Of a stretch of DNA of 64,000 nucleotides, positions 53,434 through 62,425 are shown piece by piece. The notes below the pieces were generated by a model, which worked only from the letters and a program-made list of their open reading frames with translations, searched no databases and was not told where the DNA came from. Within the stretch, counting starts at the first letter, position 1, and each line of letters starts with the position of its first letter. This stretch comes from Agrobacterium tumefaciens str. B6 (GTDB taxonomy: Bacteria; Pseudomonadota; Alphaproteobacteria; Rhizobiales; Rhizobiaceae), in NCBI RefSeq assembly GCF_001541315.1, contig NZ_LMVK01000016.1:1-64000 (forward strand). The letters are read 5' to 3'. The position numbers and the translations under genes were made by a program.

Positions 53434-54266
53434 GTGCGCCGCTTCTGACCGTTCAGAATCTCCGCGTTTCCTTCCCCACCCGCACCGGGCTGGTGGAAGC
53501 CGTGCGCGGCGTGTCCTTCACGCTCGGGCGTGAGCGTCTCGGCATTGTCGGCGAATCCGGCTCCGGCAAGTCCCAGACCGGCCGCGCCATCATGGGGCTG
53601 ACGCCGAAAAGTGCGCGCATCGAGGCCGATGCCCTGCGTTTCGGCGATATCGACCTGCTCAAGGCGTCCGCAAAGGAGCGGCGGATCATGCGCGGCAAGC
53701 GCATGGCCATGATCCTGCAGGACCCGAAATATTCGCTGAACCCGGTCATGACCATCGGCCGCCAGATCATGGAAACCTTGCGCACCCATGAAAAGATCGG
53801 CGGCAGCGAGGCGCGCCAACGCACGCTTGCGATGCTCGAAGCGGTGCAGATCCGCGATCCCGAGCGCGTCTTCGATCTTTACCCGCACGAGGTCTCCGGC
53901 GGCATGGGCCAGCGCGTTATGATTGCCATGATGCTGGTCTGTGGCCCGGAACTGTTGATCGCCGACGAACCCACCTCGGCGCTCGACGTCACGGTTCAGC
54001 TGGAAGTGCTCGACATTCTCGACAAGCTGGTGCGCGACCGCGGCATGGGGCTGATCTTCGTCAGTCATGATCTGAGGCTCGTCTCCTCCTTCTGTGACCG
54101 CGTTCTCGTCATGTATGCGGGCAAGGTGGTGGAAGAGCTTTTTTCCGCCAATCTGAAGGAAGCGAAACACCCCTATACGCAGGGGCTTTTGAACTGCCTG
54201 CCGGAAATTGGCGGCCACCGGCATCCGCTGCCGGTTCTGGAACGCAAGCCGGAGTGGCGCGCATGA
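53430..54266 (+). CDS. Peptide-type ABC transporter ATP-binding protein, DppD type
   Basis: ATPase of 278 residues: Walker [10 protein letters not shown], signature EVSGGMGQR, Walker [13 protein letters not shown], switch FVSHDL. The C-terminal [16 protein letters not shown] segment is the usual start of the oligopeptide ATPase C-terminal domain, but that domain is short (about 25 residues), so the iron-sulfur cysteine cluster of longer DppD proteins is absent. ATGA overlaps on both sides. Confidence 0.92.
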   Translation: MSAPLLTVQNLRVSFPTRTGLVEAVRGVSFTLGRERLGIVGESGSGKSQTGRAIMGLTPKSARIEADALRFGDIDLLKASAKERRIMRGKRMAMILQDPKYSLNPVMTIGRQIMETLRTHEKIGGSEARQRTLAMLEAVQIRDPERVFDLYPHEVSGGMGQRVMIAMMLVCGPELLIADEPTSALDVTVQLEVLDILDKLVRDRGMGLIFVSHDLRLVSSFCDRVLVMYAGKVVEELFSANLKEAKHPYTQGLLNCLPEIGGHRHPLPVLERKPEWRA

Positions 54267-55012
54267 ACACAGCTCTTTCTATCAGAGACATGGTGGTCGA
54301 TTTCGACGGTTACATCGCGCTCGACAGCGTCAGCATCGATGTGGCCGAGGGTGAATCCTTCGGCATCGTCGGCGAGTCCGGTTCCGGCAAGTCGACCCTG
54401 CTGCGCGCCATTGCCGGCCTCAACCATTTCGACGAAGGTTCGTTGATGGTGGCGGGGCGCTCCTATTCCAGCAAGCACCGCGACAAGAGCTTCTACAGCG
54501 ACGTGCAGATGGTGTTTCAGGACCCTTATGGCTCCCTTCACCCGCGCCAGACGGTGGATGCGCTGCTGCTTGAACCGCTGGTCATCCACGGTCTCGACAA
54601 TCGCGAGCAGCGTATTGCCCGCGCGCTGGATGAAGTCGGCCTCGGTTCAGGCTTCCGTTTCCGCTATTCGCACCAGCTTTCCGGCGGCCAGCGGCAGCGC
54701 ATTGCCATTGCCCGTGCGCTGATCGTCGAGCCTAAAATCCTGCTGCTGGATGAGCCGACTTCGGCGCTCGATGCCTCCATTCAGGCGGAAATCCTCAACC
54801 TTCTGGAACAGGCCCGCAAGGATCGTAACCTTACCTTCGTCATGGTCAGCCACGATCTCGGCGTCATCAGCCATATGTGTGATCGCCTGGCGGTGATGAA
54901 GAGCGGCAAGGTGGTGGAAATGCTGGAGGCGGAAGCGCTGGAAAGCCGGGAATTCAGCGCGGATTATACCCGCCAGCTGTTGGTGGCGAGCGAGGGTTTC
55001 AAGCGCGTTTGA
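54263..55012 (+). CDS. Peptide-type ABC transporter ATP-binding protein, DppF type
   Basis: Second ATPase, 249 residues; with DppD forms the motor of the transporter. Walker [10 protein letters not shown], signature QLSGGQRQR, Walker [12 protein letters not shown], switch MVSHDLGV. It stops soon after the core and lacks the long C-terminal part of E. coli DppF. ATG at 54263 overlaps the preceding stop by ATGA. Confidence 0.92.
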   Translation: MNTALSIRDMVVDFDGYIALDSVSIDVAEGESFGIVGESGSGKSTLLRAIAGLNHFDEGSLMVAGRSYSSKHRDKSFYSDVQMVFQDPYGSLHPRQTVDALLLEPLVIHGLDNREQRIARALDEVGLGSGFRFRYSHQLSGGQRQRIAIARALIVEPKILLLDEPTSALDASIQAEILNLLEQARKDRNLTFVMVSHDLGVISHMCDRLAVMKSGKVVEMLEAEALESREFSADYTRQLLVASEGFKRV

Positions 55013-55174
55013 TTGGCGAGACGGTGCGGCCTGTTTCTTCTCCCCGCCTGGGAGAAGAAACAGGCGGCGCGCGTTCGTTCCACAGGTGATCTTCCCGGGC
55101 GAAGTATTCTCTCATCGCGCTGCGATGATATGGTGAACCGCCACACCGGCATTTCCGCAACAGGTACCCACCCC

Positions 55175-56077
55175 ATGCAATTGCGCGCCTTGATGTATTT
55201 CGACGAACTCGTCCGCACCAATTCCATGCGCGCTGCGGCGGAGAACCTGAATGTTGCGCCGACGGCGGTGAGCCGGCAGATTGAAAACCTCGAATATTAT
55301 TTCGGTTCGCCGCTGGTGGAGCGCTCCAGCCGGGGCGTGAAGTTGACGGCAGCGGGTGAGCTGCTCGCCGCCCGCGCCGGCAAGACGTTGCGCGAACTCG
55401 ACCATGTGCACCAGCTGATAGACGATCTCAAAGGTCTGCAGCGTGGCCGGGTCACTGTCTATGCCAATGGCGCCACGGTGGCGAACCTTCTGGCGCCGGT
55501 GCTGGCGCAGTTCAGCCTGAAATATCCAAAACTGCGTTTCGAGGTGCATATTACCAGCGCCCGGCAGGCGATGGAGGCGCTGGGTGCGGCGGAAGCGGAC
55601 CTTGTCGTCAGCCTGTTTGCGCCAAAACTATCAGGCGTCAAGGTGCGTTCGCGCACCCGCATCAGTTATGATGTCATCTTCCCCACTGGCCACGCGCTCG
55701 CCGCCCAGCCGGAAGTCTCGCTGAAGGAACTGGCGGGCCTGCCGCTTGCGCTGCCGGACAAGAGTTTTGCTGCGCGTCAGGCATTCGATACGCTGTTTGC
55801 CGATGCGGGCATCGAACTTGACCCTGTCTTCATCACCAGCTCGCTGGAAATGCTGAAGGAACTGGTGCTGGGCCACGTCGCCGCCACGCTGTTGCCGGCG
55901 CTTTCGGTGGCGCGTGAAATCCGCAGTGGCCAGATGGTCGCCGTTCCGCTCTCCGGCAAGAAGGGCATCCACACCCAGATCGATCTCTGTGTTGCTCCCG
56001 ACCGGCAATTGTCCTTCGCCGCCTCCAAGCTTGCCGATTTCATCGAGCGCTTCATGCGCGAGGCGACGGCGGGATAA
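55175..56077 (+). CDS. LysR family transcriptional regulator
   Basis: Regulator of 300 residues; helix-turn-helix MQLRALMYFDELVRTNSMRAAAENLNVAPTAVSRQIENLEYYFGSPLVERS at the N-terminus, effector domain after. The ATG at 55175 gives the usual LysR start; the frame is open upstream to 55013 and includes an ATG at 55130. It sits between two family-5 ABC gene sets and probably controls one or both. Confidence 0.87.
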   Translation: MQLRALMYFDELVRTNSMRAAAENLNVAPTAVSRQIENLEYYFGSPLVERSSRGVKLTAAGELLAARAGKTLRELDHVHQLIDDLKGLQRGRVTVYANGATVANLLAPVLAQFSLKYPKLRFEVHITSARQAMEALGAAEADLVVSLFAPKLSGVKVRSRTRISYDVIFPTGHALAAQPEVSLKELAGLPLALPDKSFAARQAFDTLFADAGIELDPVFITSSLEMLKELVLGHVAATLLPALSVAREIRSGQMVAVPLSGKKGIHTQIDLCVAPDRQLSFAASKLADFIERFMREATAG

Positions 56078-56127
56078 GCGAGACGGTTTGGCCTTTCCGC
56101 CCGGGAGGTTGATTTCCATCCGCATTT

Positions 56128-56152
56128 CCGTGTAGCCATTTCAGCTACACGG
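56128..56152 (+). repeat. Perfect stem-loop between LysR and binding-protein genes
   Basis: CCGTGTAGC and GCTACACGG (9-bp arms) with a 7-base loop, 51 bp after the LysR stop. No T run follows, so it may be an RNA-level signal or a weak terminator. Confidence 0.45.
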
Positions 56153-56257
56153 AGCACACAAAAATCGAGATTGTGTGTGCGCCTGCAACATGACACTCTT
56201 TTTGCAACGGGTGGTCTTTGGAAGGGCAAAAATGCCCCGGCCGCCAGACAGGGGACA

Positions 56258-57796
56258 ATGATGCCACGCATTTATCTTTCGCAGGCGGCAACGCTTTCGC
56301 GCCGCGCCGCGCTGAGCCTCGCACTGGGCACGGCGCTTTGGCTGCCGCTTTCGATAACGGCGGCGGATGCCGCGCCGAAAACCGCGCTGACGCTTGGCAT
56401 GGCCGTCGAGCCCGCCGGGCTCGATCCGACCATTGCCGCCCCCGTCGCCATCGGCCAGGTCACCTGGCAGAATATCTTCGAAGGTCTGGTGACGATCGAC
56501 CGCGAAGGCAAGGTTAGGCCGCAGCTTGCCGAAAGCTGGGAAATTTCCCCTGATGGCAAGACCTATACATTCAAGCTGCGCAAGGGCGTCACCTTCCATG
56601 ACGGCGAGGCCTTCGATTCCTCCGTTGCGAAATTTTCGCTGGATCGGGCGCGCGGCGAAAGCTCGGTCAATCCGCAGAAGCGCTTCTTCGCGGCCATCGA
56701 CAGTATCGAGACCCCGGATGCCGCAACGCTGGTGCTGAAGCTGAAGCAGCCAGCCGGCAGCCTTCTCTACTGGCTCGGCTGGCCGGCATCCGTGATGGTG
56801 GCGCCGAAAAGTGCTGACAATAACCGCACCACGCCCGTCGGCACAGGCCCGTTCAAATTCGTGAACTGGGCCAAGGGCGACAAGGTCGAGTTGCAGAAGA
56901 ACGATGCCTATTGGGACAAGGCCGTGGCGGTGAAGCTCGACAAGGCGACCTTCCGTTTCGTCTCCGATCCGCAGGCGCAGGCCGCGGCGCTGAAGTCAGG
57001 CGATATCGATGCTTTCCCGGAATTCGGCGCGCCGGAGCTGATGACCTCCTTTGATGGCGATAAGCGCCTTGGCACCTTCGTCGGCAATACCGAGCTCAAG
57101 GTCGTGGCCGGCATGAACAATGCCCGCAAGCCCTTTGATGACAAGCGCGTGCGTCAGGCGCTGATGATGGCGGTGGATCGCGGCACGGTCATCGAAGGCG
57201 CGTGGTCCGGTTTCGGCACGGCCATTGGCAGCCATTACACCCCGAATGACCGCGGTTACATCGATACGACAGGAGTGCACTCCTACGATGTCGACAAGGC
57301 GAGGGCGCTGCTTGCCGAAGCGGGTTACCCTGACGGGTTCAGCTTCACCATCAAGGCGCCGCAGATGGCCTATGCCCAGCGCACTTCGCAAATTCTGCAG
57401 GCGATGTTTGCCGAAATCGGCGTGACGATGACCATCGAGACGACCGAATTTCCGGCCAAATGGGTGGCGGATGTCTTGAAGGGCGCGGATTACGACATGA
57501 CCATCGTTGCCCATGCGGAGCCGATGGATATCGATATCTATGCGCGCGATCCCTATTATTTCAATTACAGGAACCCGGCCTTCAACGAGGTCGTCGGCAA
57601 CGTTGAAAAGACGGCGGATGCGGCCCAGCAGGAAGCGCTTTACGGTGACGCCCAGAAAATCCTCGCGGAAGATGTGCCGGCACTTTACCTTTTCGTCATG
57701 CCGAAGCTCGGCGTGTGGGACAAGAAGGTGAAGGGGCTCTGGGAAAACGAACCCATTCCCTCGAATGTGCTGACGGATGTGCATTGGGAAGAGTGA
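56258..57796 (+). CDS. ABC transporter substrate-binding protein, family 5 (second copy)
   Basis: Periplasmic binding protein of 512 residues. Signal peptide in residues 1-36 (SRRAALSLALGTALWLPL; the SRRAALS with hydrophobic run could also be a Tat signal). Family-5 pattern: LGMAVEPAGLDPTIAAP, LAESWEISPDGKTYTFKLRKGVTFHDGEAF, GTGPFKFVNWAKGDKVEL. ATG at 56258 with CAGGGGA upstream; ATG at 56261 is adjacent. It is followed by its own permease pair but no ATPases. Confidence 0.9.
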   Translation: MMPRIYLSQAATLSRRAALSLALGTALWLPLSITAADAAPKTALTLGMAVEPAGLDPTIAAPVAIGQVTWQNIFEGLVTIDREGKVRPQLAESWEISPDGKTYTFKLRKGVTFHDGEAFDSSVAKFSLDRARGESSVNPQKRFFAAIDSIETPDAATLVLKLKQPAGSLLYWLGWPASVMVAPKSADNNRTTPVGTGPFKFVNWAKGDKVELQKNDAYWDKAVAVKLDKATFRFVSDPQAQAAALKSGDIDAFPEFGAPELMTSFDGDKRLGTFVGNTELKVVAGMNNARKPFDDKRVRQALMMAVDRGTVIEGAWSGFGTAIGSHYTPNDRGYIDTTGVHSYDVDKARALLAEAGYPDGFSFTIKAPQMAYAQRTSQILQAMFAEIGVTMTIETTEFPAKWVADVLKGADYDMTIVAHAEPMDIDIYARDPYYFNYRNPAFNEVVGNVEKTADAAQQEALYGDAQKILAEDVPALYLFVMPKLGVWDKKVKGLWENEPIPSNVLTDVHWEE

Positions 57797-57817
57797 CTTT
57801 TGTCGATACCGGTTTCT

Positions 57818-57932
57818 TCCGTCATGCCGGACTTGATCCGGCATCCAGCCAGCCCAAGTCCTTGGGCTGAAAGGGCTCTCTCCGCCGCGCAGACGCGCGC
57901 CGGCTGGATTCCGGCTCGGGGCCGGAATGACG
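57818..57932. repeat. Palindromic intergenic repeat, type A (copy 2)
   Basis: Begins CGTCATGCCGGACTTGATCC and ends GGGGCCGGAATGACG, so the ends are inverted copies; an inner GGCATCCAGCC pairs with GGCTGGATTCC. It lies between the binding-protein gene and its permease gene, within a likely operon. The start is almost identical to the copy at 20978. Confidence 0.65.
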
Positions 57933-57990
57933 AGAGAGAGGTGACTGGACGCTCGACCGCAGGTGAAAGCATACAAGGAGAAGATGCCAG

Positions 57991-58938
57991 ATGTTAGCCG
58001 TCCTCATCCGGCGTCTCGTCAGCCTCGTCATCACGCTGTTTGCCGTTTCCCTCATCATCTATGTCGTCATGGGCCTGCTGCCGGGCGATCCGGCGGCGAT
58101 CATGCTTGGCACGTCCGCCAGTCCGGATACGCTCGCTGCACTGCAGAAGCAGATGGGTCTCGATCAGCCGCTGCCACTGCGTTATCTCCACTGGCTCGCC
58201 GGCGTGTTTCAGGGCGATCTCGGGCAATCCTATACCTATGGCGTGCCGGTGGTGGGGCTGATCCTCGAGCGGCTGGCCGTCACCCTGCCGCTTGCGCTGC
58301 TGGCAGTCTGCCTGTCTGTCGCCATCGCCATTCCACTCGGCGTGGCGGCGGCGCGGAACCGTAACGGGGCGCTGGATTTTGCCGCCGGGCTGTTTTCCCA
58401 TGTGGGCATTGCCGTGCCCGGTTTCTGGGTCGGGCTGCTGCTCATCATCGTTTTTTCCACCACGCTCGGCTGGATGCCATCAGGCGGTTTTCCCGGCTGG
58501 ACACCGAGTTTTTCAGCGGGTCTTATGGCGCTCATCCTTCCGGCGGTCGCGCTGGCGCTGTCGCAGGCCGGCGTTCTCACCCGCGTCTGCCGCTCCGCCG
58601 TGCTTGAGGTGATGAACGAGGATTTCGTGCGCACCGCCCGCGCCAAGGGTTTAAGCGAGCGGGTGGCGCTGTGGCGGCATGCGGTGCCGAACGCGATGAT
58701 CCCTGTTGTCACCATGATCGGCCTGCAATTCACCTTCCTTATCGCCGGGGCGGTGCTTGTCGAGAATGTCTTCAATCTTCCGGGCCTCGGGCGGCTTGCC
58801 TATCAGGCGCTGACCCAGCGCGATATCGTCGTCATGCAATCCGTCGTGCTGTTCTTTTCGGCGCTCGTGATCATCATGAATTTCGTGGTCGATATCGCCT
58901 ATCTCCTCATCGACCCCAGACTGCGGGCAGGTGCGTGA
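57991..58938 (+). CDS. Peptide-type ABC transporter permease, DppB type (second set)
   Basis: Permease of 315 residues; N-terminal helix VLIRRLVSLVITLFAVSLII, then the typical MGLLPGDPAAIMLG stretch and GLDQPLPLRYLHWLAGVFQGDLGQS; EAA loop ARAKGLSERVALWRHAVPNAMIPVV. An AAGGAGAAG site precedes the ATG. The stop overlaps the next start by 1 bp. Confidence 0.92.
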   Translation: MLAVLIRRLVSLVITLFAVSLIIYVVMGLLPGDPAAIMLGTSASPDTLAALQKQMGLDQPLPLRYLHWLAGVFQGDLGQSYTYGVPVVGLILERLAVTLPLALLAVCLSVAIAIPLGVAAARNRNGALDFAAGLFSHVGIAVPGFWVGLLLIIVFSTTLGWMPSGGFPGWTPSFSAGLMALILPAVALALSQAGVLTRVCRSAVLEVMNEDFVRTARAKGLSERVALWRHAVPNAMIPVVTMIGLQFTFLIAGAVLVENVFNLPGLGRLAYQALTQRDIVVMQSVVLFFSALVIIMNFVVDIAYLLIDPRLRAGA

Positions 58939-59759
58939 TGATGCGATTGATCCGCCGCCGCCCTGCCTTTGCCGTCGGCATTGCCGTTACGATCTTTCTG
59001 GTCGCAGTCGCCCTGTTGTCGCTGGTCTGGACACCGGTGTCCCCCACAAAGATGCAGATCGTCGAGAAGCTGAAATCGCCATTCGTCTATGGCGGCCTCG
59101 GTACGGATCATTTCGGCCGCGACGTGTTGTCGATGCTGATGGCGGGTGCGTGGAACTCGCTGTCCACCTCCATTGCTGCCGTCGCCATCGGCGCATCTAT
59201 CGGCACGGCCATCGGCGTTGCGGTTGCGGCGCTGCGCGGTTTCACCGAAACCGTGGTCATGCGCGTCTGCGATATCATCTTTGCGGTGCCGCCGATCCTG
59301 TCGGCCATGATGCTCGGCGCTTTCATCGGCACGGGGCGCTTTACCGCCATCATCGCCATCGCCACCTTCATGGTGCCTGTCTTCGCCCGGCTGACGCTGG
59401 GGGCGGCGCTGCAGATATGGTCGCGGGAATATGTCACCGCCGCTACCAGCATCGGCCAGAACCGCGCCCGGATCACGCTTTTCCATATCGTGCCGAATAT
59501 TTCCAACCAGATCATCGTGCAGGTGACGATCCAGCTCGGTCTTGCGATATTGACGGAAGCAGGACTTTCCTTCCTCGGTCTCGGCATGCCGCCGCCCGCC
59601 GCCACCTGGGGGCGAATGCTCGCGGACGCCCAGACCTATCTGGGCACAGCGCCCTGGCTCGCCATCATGCCCGGCCTTGCGATTGCGCTTGCCGTCTTCG
59701 GCCTCAATCTTCTCGGCGATGGCCTGCGCGATCTGCTGGACCCGCGCGATACAAGCTGA
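58938..59759 (+). CDS. Peptide-type ABC transporter permease, DppC type (second set)
   Basis: Permease of 273 residues; GTDHFGRDVLSMLMAGAWNSL after the first helix and GQNRARITLFHIVPNISNQI loop. Starts at ATG 58938 (TGATG overlap) or 58941. No ATPase gene follows; the amidase gene comes next. Confidence 0.92.
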   Translation: MMRLIRRRPAFAVGIAVTIFLVAVALLSLVWTPVSPTKMQIVEKLKSPFVYGGLGTDHFGRDVLSMLMAGAWNSLSTSIAAVAIGASIGTAIGVAVAALRGFTETVVMRVCDIIFAVPPILSAMMLGAFIGTGRFTAIIAIATFMVPVFARLTLGAALQIWSREYVTAATSIGQNRARITLFHIVPNISNQIIVQVTIQLGLAILTEAGLSFLGLGMPPPAATWGRMLADAQTYLGTAPWLAIMPGLAIALAVFGLNLLGDGLRDLLDPRDTS

Positions 59760-59812
59760 CCGCTCTGGAAAGCTGTTGCCCATATTTCCTGTTTTTCTGA
59801 CGAGACGATGCC

Positions 59813-61210
59813 ATGACCGATCTCATAGACCTCAACACGCTCGAAATCCTGTCGCTTTACCGGGGTAAAAGGCTTTCGCCATCGGAATATTGGCAGGCGG
59901 TGGAGGCGCGTATCGAGGCGTTCGAACCGGTCGTGAACGCGCTTTACGCCTATGATCCGGAGGATGCACGCCGGCAGGCGCTGGCCTCGACGGAGCGCTG
60001 GCAAAAGGGTGAAACGCTCGGGGCCCTTGATGGAATTCCGGTCTCGCTCAAGGAATTGATCGCCACGAAAGGCCATCCCGTTCCGCTTGGCACCAAAGCG
60101 GTAGAACTGGTGCCTGCGGTTGAAGACGCGCCGGTGGCCGCCCGCTGCCGCGAGGATGGCGCGATCCTTTACGCCAAGACGACCTGCCCGGATTACGGCA
60201 TGCTCTCCTCAGGCCTTTCCAGCTTTCACAAGCTCAGCCGCAATCCGTGGGACCCGACACAGAACCCCGGCGGCTCCAGCGCGGGTGCGGCCTCTGCCGG
60301 TGCTGCCGGTTATGGCACGCTGCATATCGGCACGGATATTGGCGGCTCGGTGCGGCTTCCGGCGGGGTGGACGGGGCTGTTCGGCTTCAAGCCCAGCCAG
60401 GGCCGCATCCCCGTCGATCCCTATTATACCGGCCGCTGCGCTGGGCCGATGACCCGCACCGTTATCGATGCGGCCTATGCGATGGCCACGCTTTCACGGC
60501 CCGACTGGCGCGACGGCACATCGCTGCCGCCGAACAGCATTGACTGGATGGACCTCGATATCGACGTGAAGGGCCTGAAAGTCGGCCTGATGCTGGATGC
60601 CGGCTGCGGCCTGCCGCTGGAAGAAGAGGTGCGCGACGCCGTACTCTCCGCCGCGAAACTGTTCGAGGCTGCGGGCGCCATTGTCATCCCTGTCGAGCCG
60701 GTGCTGGCGCGGGAAATGTTGGATGGGCTGGACGACTTCTGGCGCGCGAAATTCTGGGGCGACATGGCGGCGCTGAGCGCAGACCGCCGCGCCGCGATCC
60801 TTCCCTATATTCATGAATGGGCACAGAAGGGGGCGGATATTTCCGGCGCACGCGCCGTTTTCGGTTTCAACCAAACCATGGAAATGCGTAAGCTCTGCGG
60901 GCGGTTGATGCAGTCCGTTGATGCGGTGATTTCACCCGTCAATCCCATCGTGTCCTATCCGGCCGACTGGGCCTCGCCCACCAATGATCCCGCACGGCCG
61001 TTCGAACATATCGCCTTCACCGTGCCGTGGAACATGTCGGAACAGCCCGCATCCTCGATCAATTGCGGTTTTTCGAAATCGGGCATGCCGATCGGCCTGC
61101 AGATCGTCGGTCCGCGTTACGAGGATCTGCTCGTGCTGAAGCTTTCCAGAGCCTTTGAGACCTGGGGCGGCGGTGTGCGTCGCTGGCCGGAGCCGCCGCG
61201 GGGTCGGTGA
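59813..61210 (+). CDS. Amidase signature family enzyme
   Basis: Enzyme of 465 residues that hydrolyses an amide. The Ser-Ser-Lys triad motifs are visible: VSLKELIATKG (lysine), NPGGSSAGAASAGAAGYG (middle serine) and GTDIGGSVRLPAGWTGLFGFKPSQGR (nucleophile serine). It is 53 bp after the second permease pair, so it probably acts on the imported compound. Specific substrate unknown. Confidence 0.9.
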   Translation: MTDLIDLNTLEILSLYRGKRLSPSEYWQAVEARIEAFEPVVNALYAYDPEDARRQALASTERWQKGETLGALDGIPVSLKELIATKGHPVPLGTKAVELVPAVEDAPVAARCREDGAILYAKTTCPDYGMLSSGLSSFHKLSRNPWDPTQNPGGSSAGAASAGAAGYGTLHIGTDIGGSVRLPAGWTGLFGFKPSQGRIPVDPYYTGRCAGPMTRTVIDAAYAMATLSRPDWRDGTSLPPNSIDWMDLDIDVKGLKVGLMLDAGCGLPLEEEVRDAVLSAAKLFEAAGAIVIPVEPVLAREMLDGLDDFWRAKFWGDMAALSADRRAAILPYIHEWAQKGADISGARAVFGFNQTMEMRKLCGRLMQSVDAVISPVNPIVSYPADWASPTNDPARPFEHIAFTVPWNMSEQPASSINCGFSKSGMPIGLQIVGPRYEDLLVLKLSRAFETWGGGVRRWPEPPRGR

Positions 61211-61307
61211 TGCCGCCTTTATCGGCCTTGTAGTATAGCCATAATACCCGTGCTTCGACCCACACTGCTAGAGTGCCCAAAGGCATTCGAAAACGGGAGG
61301 AGCAAAC

Positions 61308-61874
61308 ATGTCGAAGAAGATTTTGATGATCACCGGCGATTTCGCCGAGGATTATGAGACCATGGTGCCGTTCCAGACGTTGCTCGCTGTCGGCCACACG
61401 GTCCATGCCGTCTGCCCCGGCAAGAAAGCGGGCCAGACGATCGCCACGGCCATCCATGATTTCGAAGGCGACCAGACCTATTCGGAAAAACGCGGCCATA
61501 ATTTCGCGCTCAACGCCACCTTCGCCGATATCAAGGTTGCGGCTTATGATGCGCTGGTCATTCCCGGCGGCCGCGCGCCGGAATATCTGCGGCTTAATGC
61601 GGATGTGCTAGCCGCCGTGAAGCACTTTTTCGAGGCTGACAAGCCGGTGGCGGCCGTCTGCCACGGTGCGCAACTGCTCGCGGCTGCTGGTGTTTTGAAG
61701 GGCCGCACCTGCTCGGCCTATCCGGCCTGCCGTCCCGAGGTCGAGCTTGCCGGCGGCACCTATGCCGATATCGCCATCGATGCGGCGGTTACCGATGGCA
61801 AGCTGGTGACCGCCCCTGCATGGCCGGCACATCCGGCATGGCTTTCGCAATTCATGGCGGTGCTCGGCAAATAA
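61308..61874 (+). CDS. DJ-1/PfpI family protein
   Basis: Protein of 188 residues of the class I glutamine-amidotransferase-like DJ-1/PfpI family. The nucleophile-elbow cysteine is in [15 protein letters not shown], and the acidic residue in [13 protein letters not shown]. Such proteins act in stress response, as glyoxalases or as proteases. GGGAGGAG is the ribosome site before the ATG. Ends with a clear terminator. Confidence 0.87.
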   Translation: MSKKILMITGDFAEDYETMVPFQTLLAVGHTVHAVCPGKKAGQTIATAIHDFEGDQTYSEKRGHNFALNATFADIKVAAYDALVIPGGRAPEYLRLNADVLAAVKHFFEADKPVAAVCHGAQLLAAAGVLKGRTCSAYPACRPEVELAGGTYADIAIDAAVTDGKLVTAPAWPAHPAWLSQFMAVLGK

Positions 61875-61882
61875 GACCTGCG

Positions 61883-61909
61883 AAACGGGGCTTTTTCCGG
61901 CCCCGTTTT
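61883..61909 (+). terminator. Hairpin terminator after the DJ-1/PfpI gene
   Basis: AAACGGGGC and GCCCCGTTT (9-bp perfect stem) with an 8-base loop, followed by T. Confidence 0.75.
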
Positions 61910-61944
61910 CCGCCTATCTTTCAGACGTGGTGAGGGAGGAAACC

Positions 61945-62295
61945 ATGTGCAAGCTTTTCATCAAGGCAGACCCGGCGCTTTGGGAAAGCCATACGCGGTC
62001 GCTCAGGATCGATGGCATGGTCACCAGCGTAAGGCTCGAGAATTTCTTCTGGACGACGCTGGACGAGATCGCGCGGCGGGATGGCATGAACAGCGTGCAG
62101 CTTATCGCCAAGCTTTATAATGAATCGATCGATGCCGGGCATGATCTCGGCAACTTCACCTCGTTCCTGCGTGTCTGCTGCGGGCGTTATCTTGCGCTTC
62201 AGCTTTCCGGCGATATTCCCGCGCGCAGCGATATTCCGATTGCCGCGCTGGATGCCGACAGCATCCTTGATGCGGAAAAGGTGAATTATCACTAG
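61945..62295 (+). CDS. Ribbon-helix-helix domain protein
   Basis: Small protein of 116 residues. The first 70 residues (TRSLRIDGMVTSVRLENFFWTTLDEIARRDGMNSVQLIAKLYNESIDAG) match ribbon-helix-helix DNA-binding domains found across Rhizobiales as short proteins of unknown target. ATG at 61945 has GGGAGGA 4-5 bases upstream; a GTG at 61927 is less likely. It stands alone, so the target cannot be inferred. Confidence 0.75.
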   Translation: MCKLFIKADPALWESHTRSLRIDGMVTSVRLENFFWTTLDEIARRDGMNSVQLIAKLYNESIDAGHDLGNFTSFLRVCCGRYLALQLSGDIPARSDIPIAALDADSILDAEKVNYH

Positions 62296-62312
62296 TCGGC
62301 AGCCTTACTCGA

Positions 62313-62389
62313 CGTCATCCTCGGGCTTGACCCGAGGATCCATTGATGCGCGTGATTTGTGGATCCTCGGGTCAGGCTCGAGGATGACG
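62313..62389. repeat. Palindromic intergenic repeat, type B (copy 2)
   Basis: Starts CGTCATCCTCGGGCTTGACC and ends GGCTCGAGGATGACG; GAGGATCCA and TGGATCCTC near the middle pair as well. Closely related to the element at 34004-34090. Lies between convergent genes. Confidence 0.65.
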
Positions 62390-62425
62390 GTGGAGAGGTT
62401 GTTGTGACGCAGAGAACGCGTCTTC

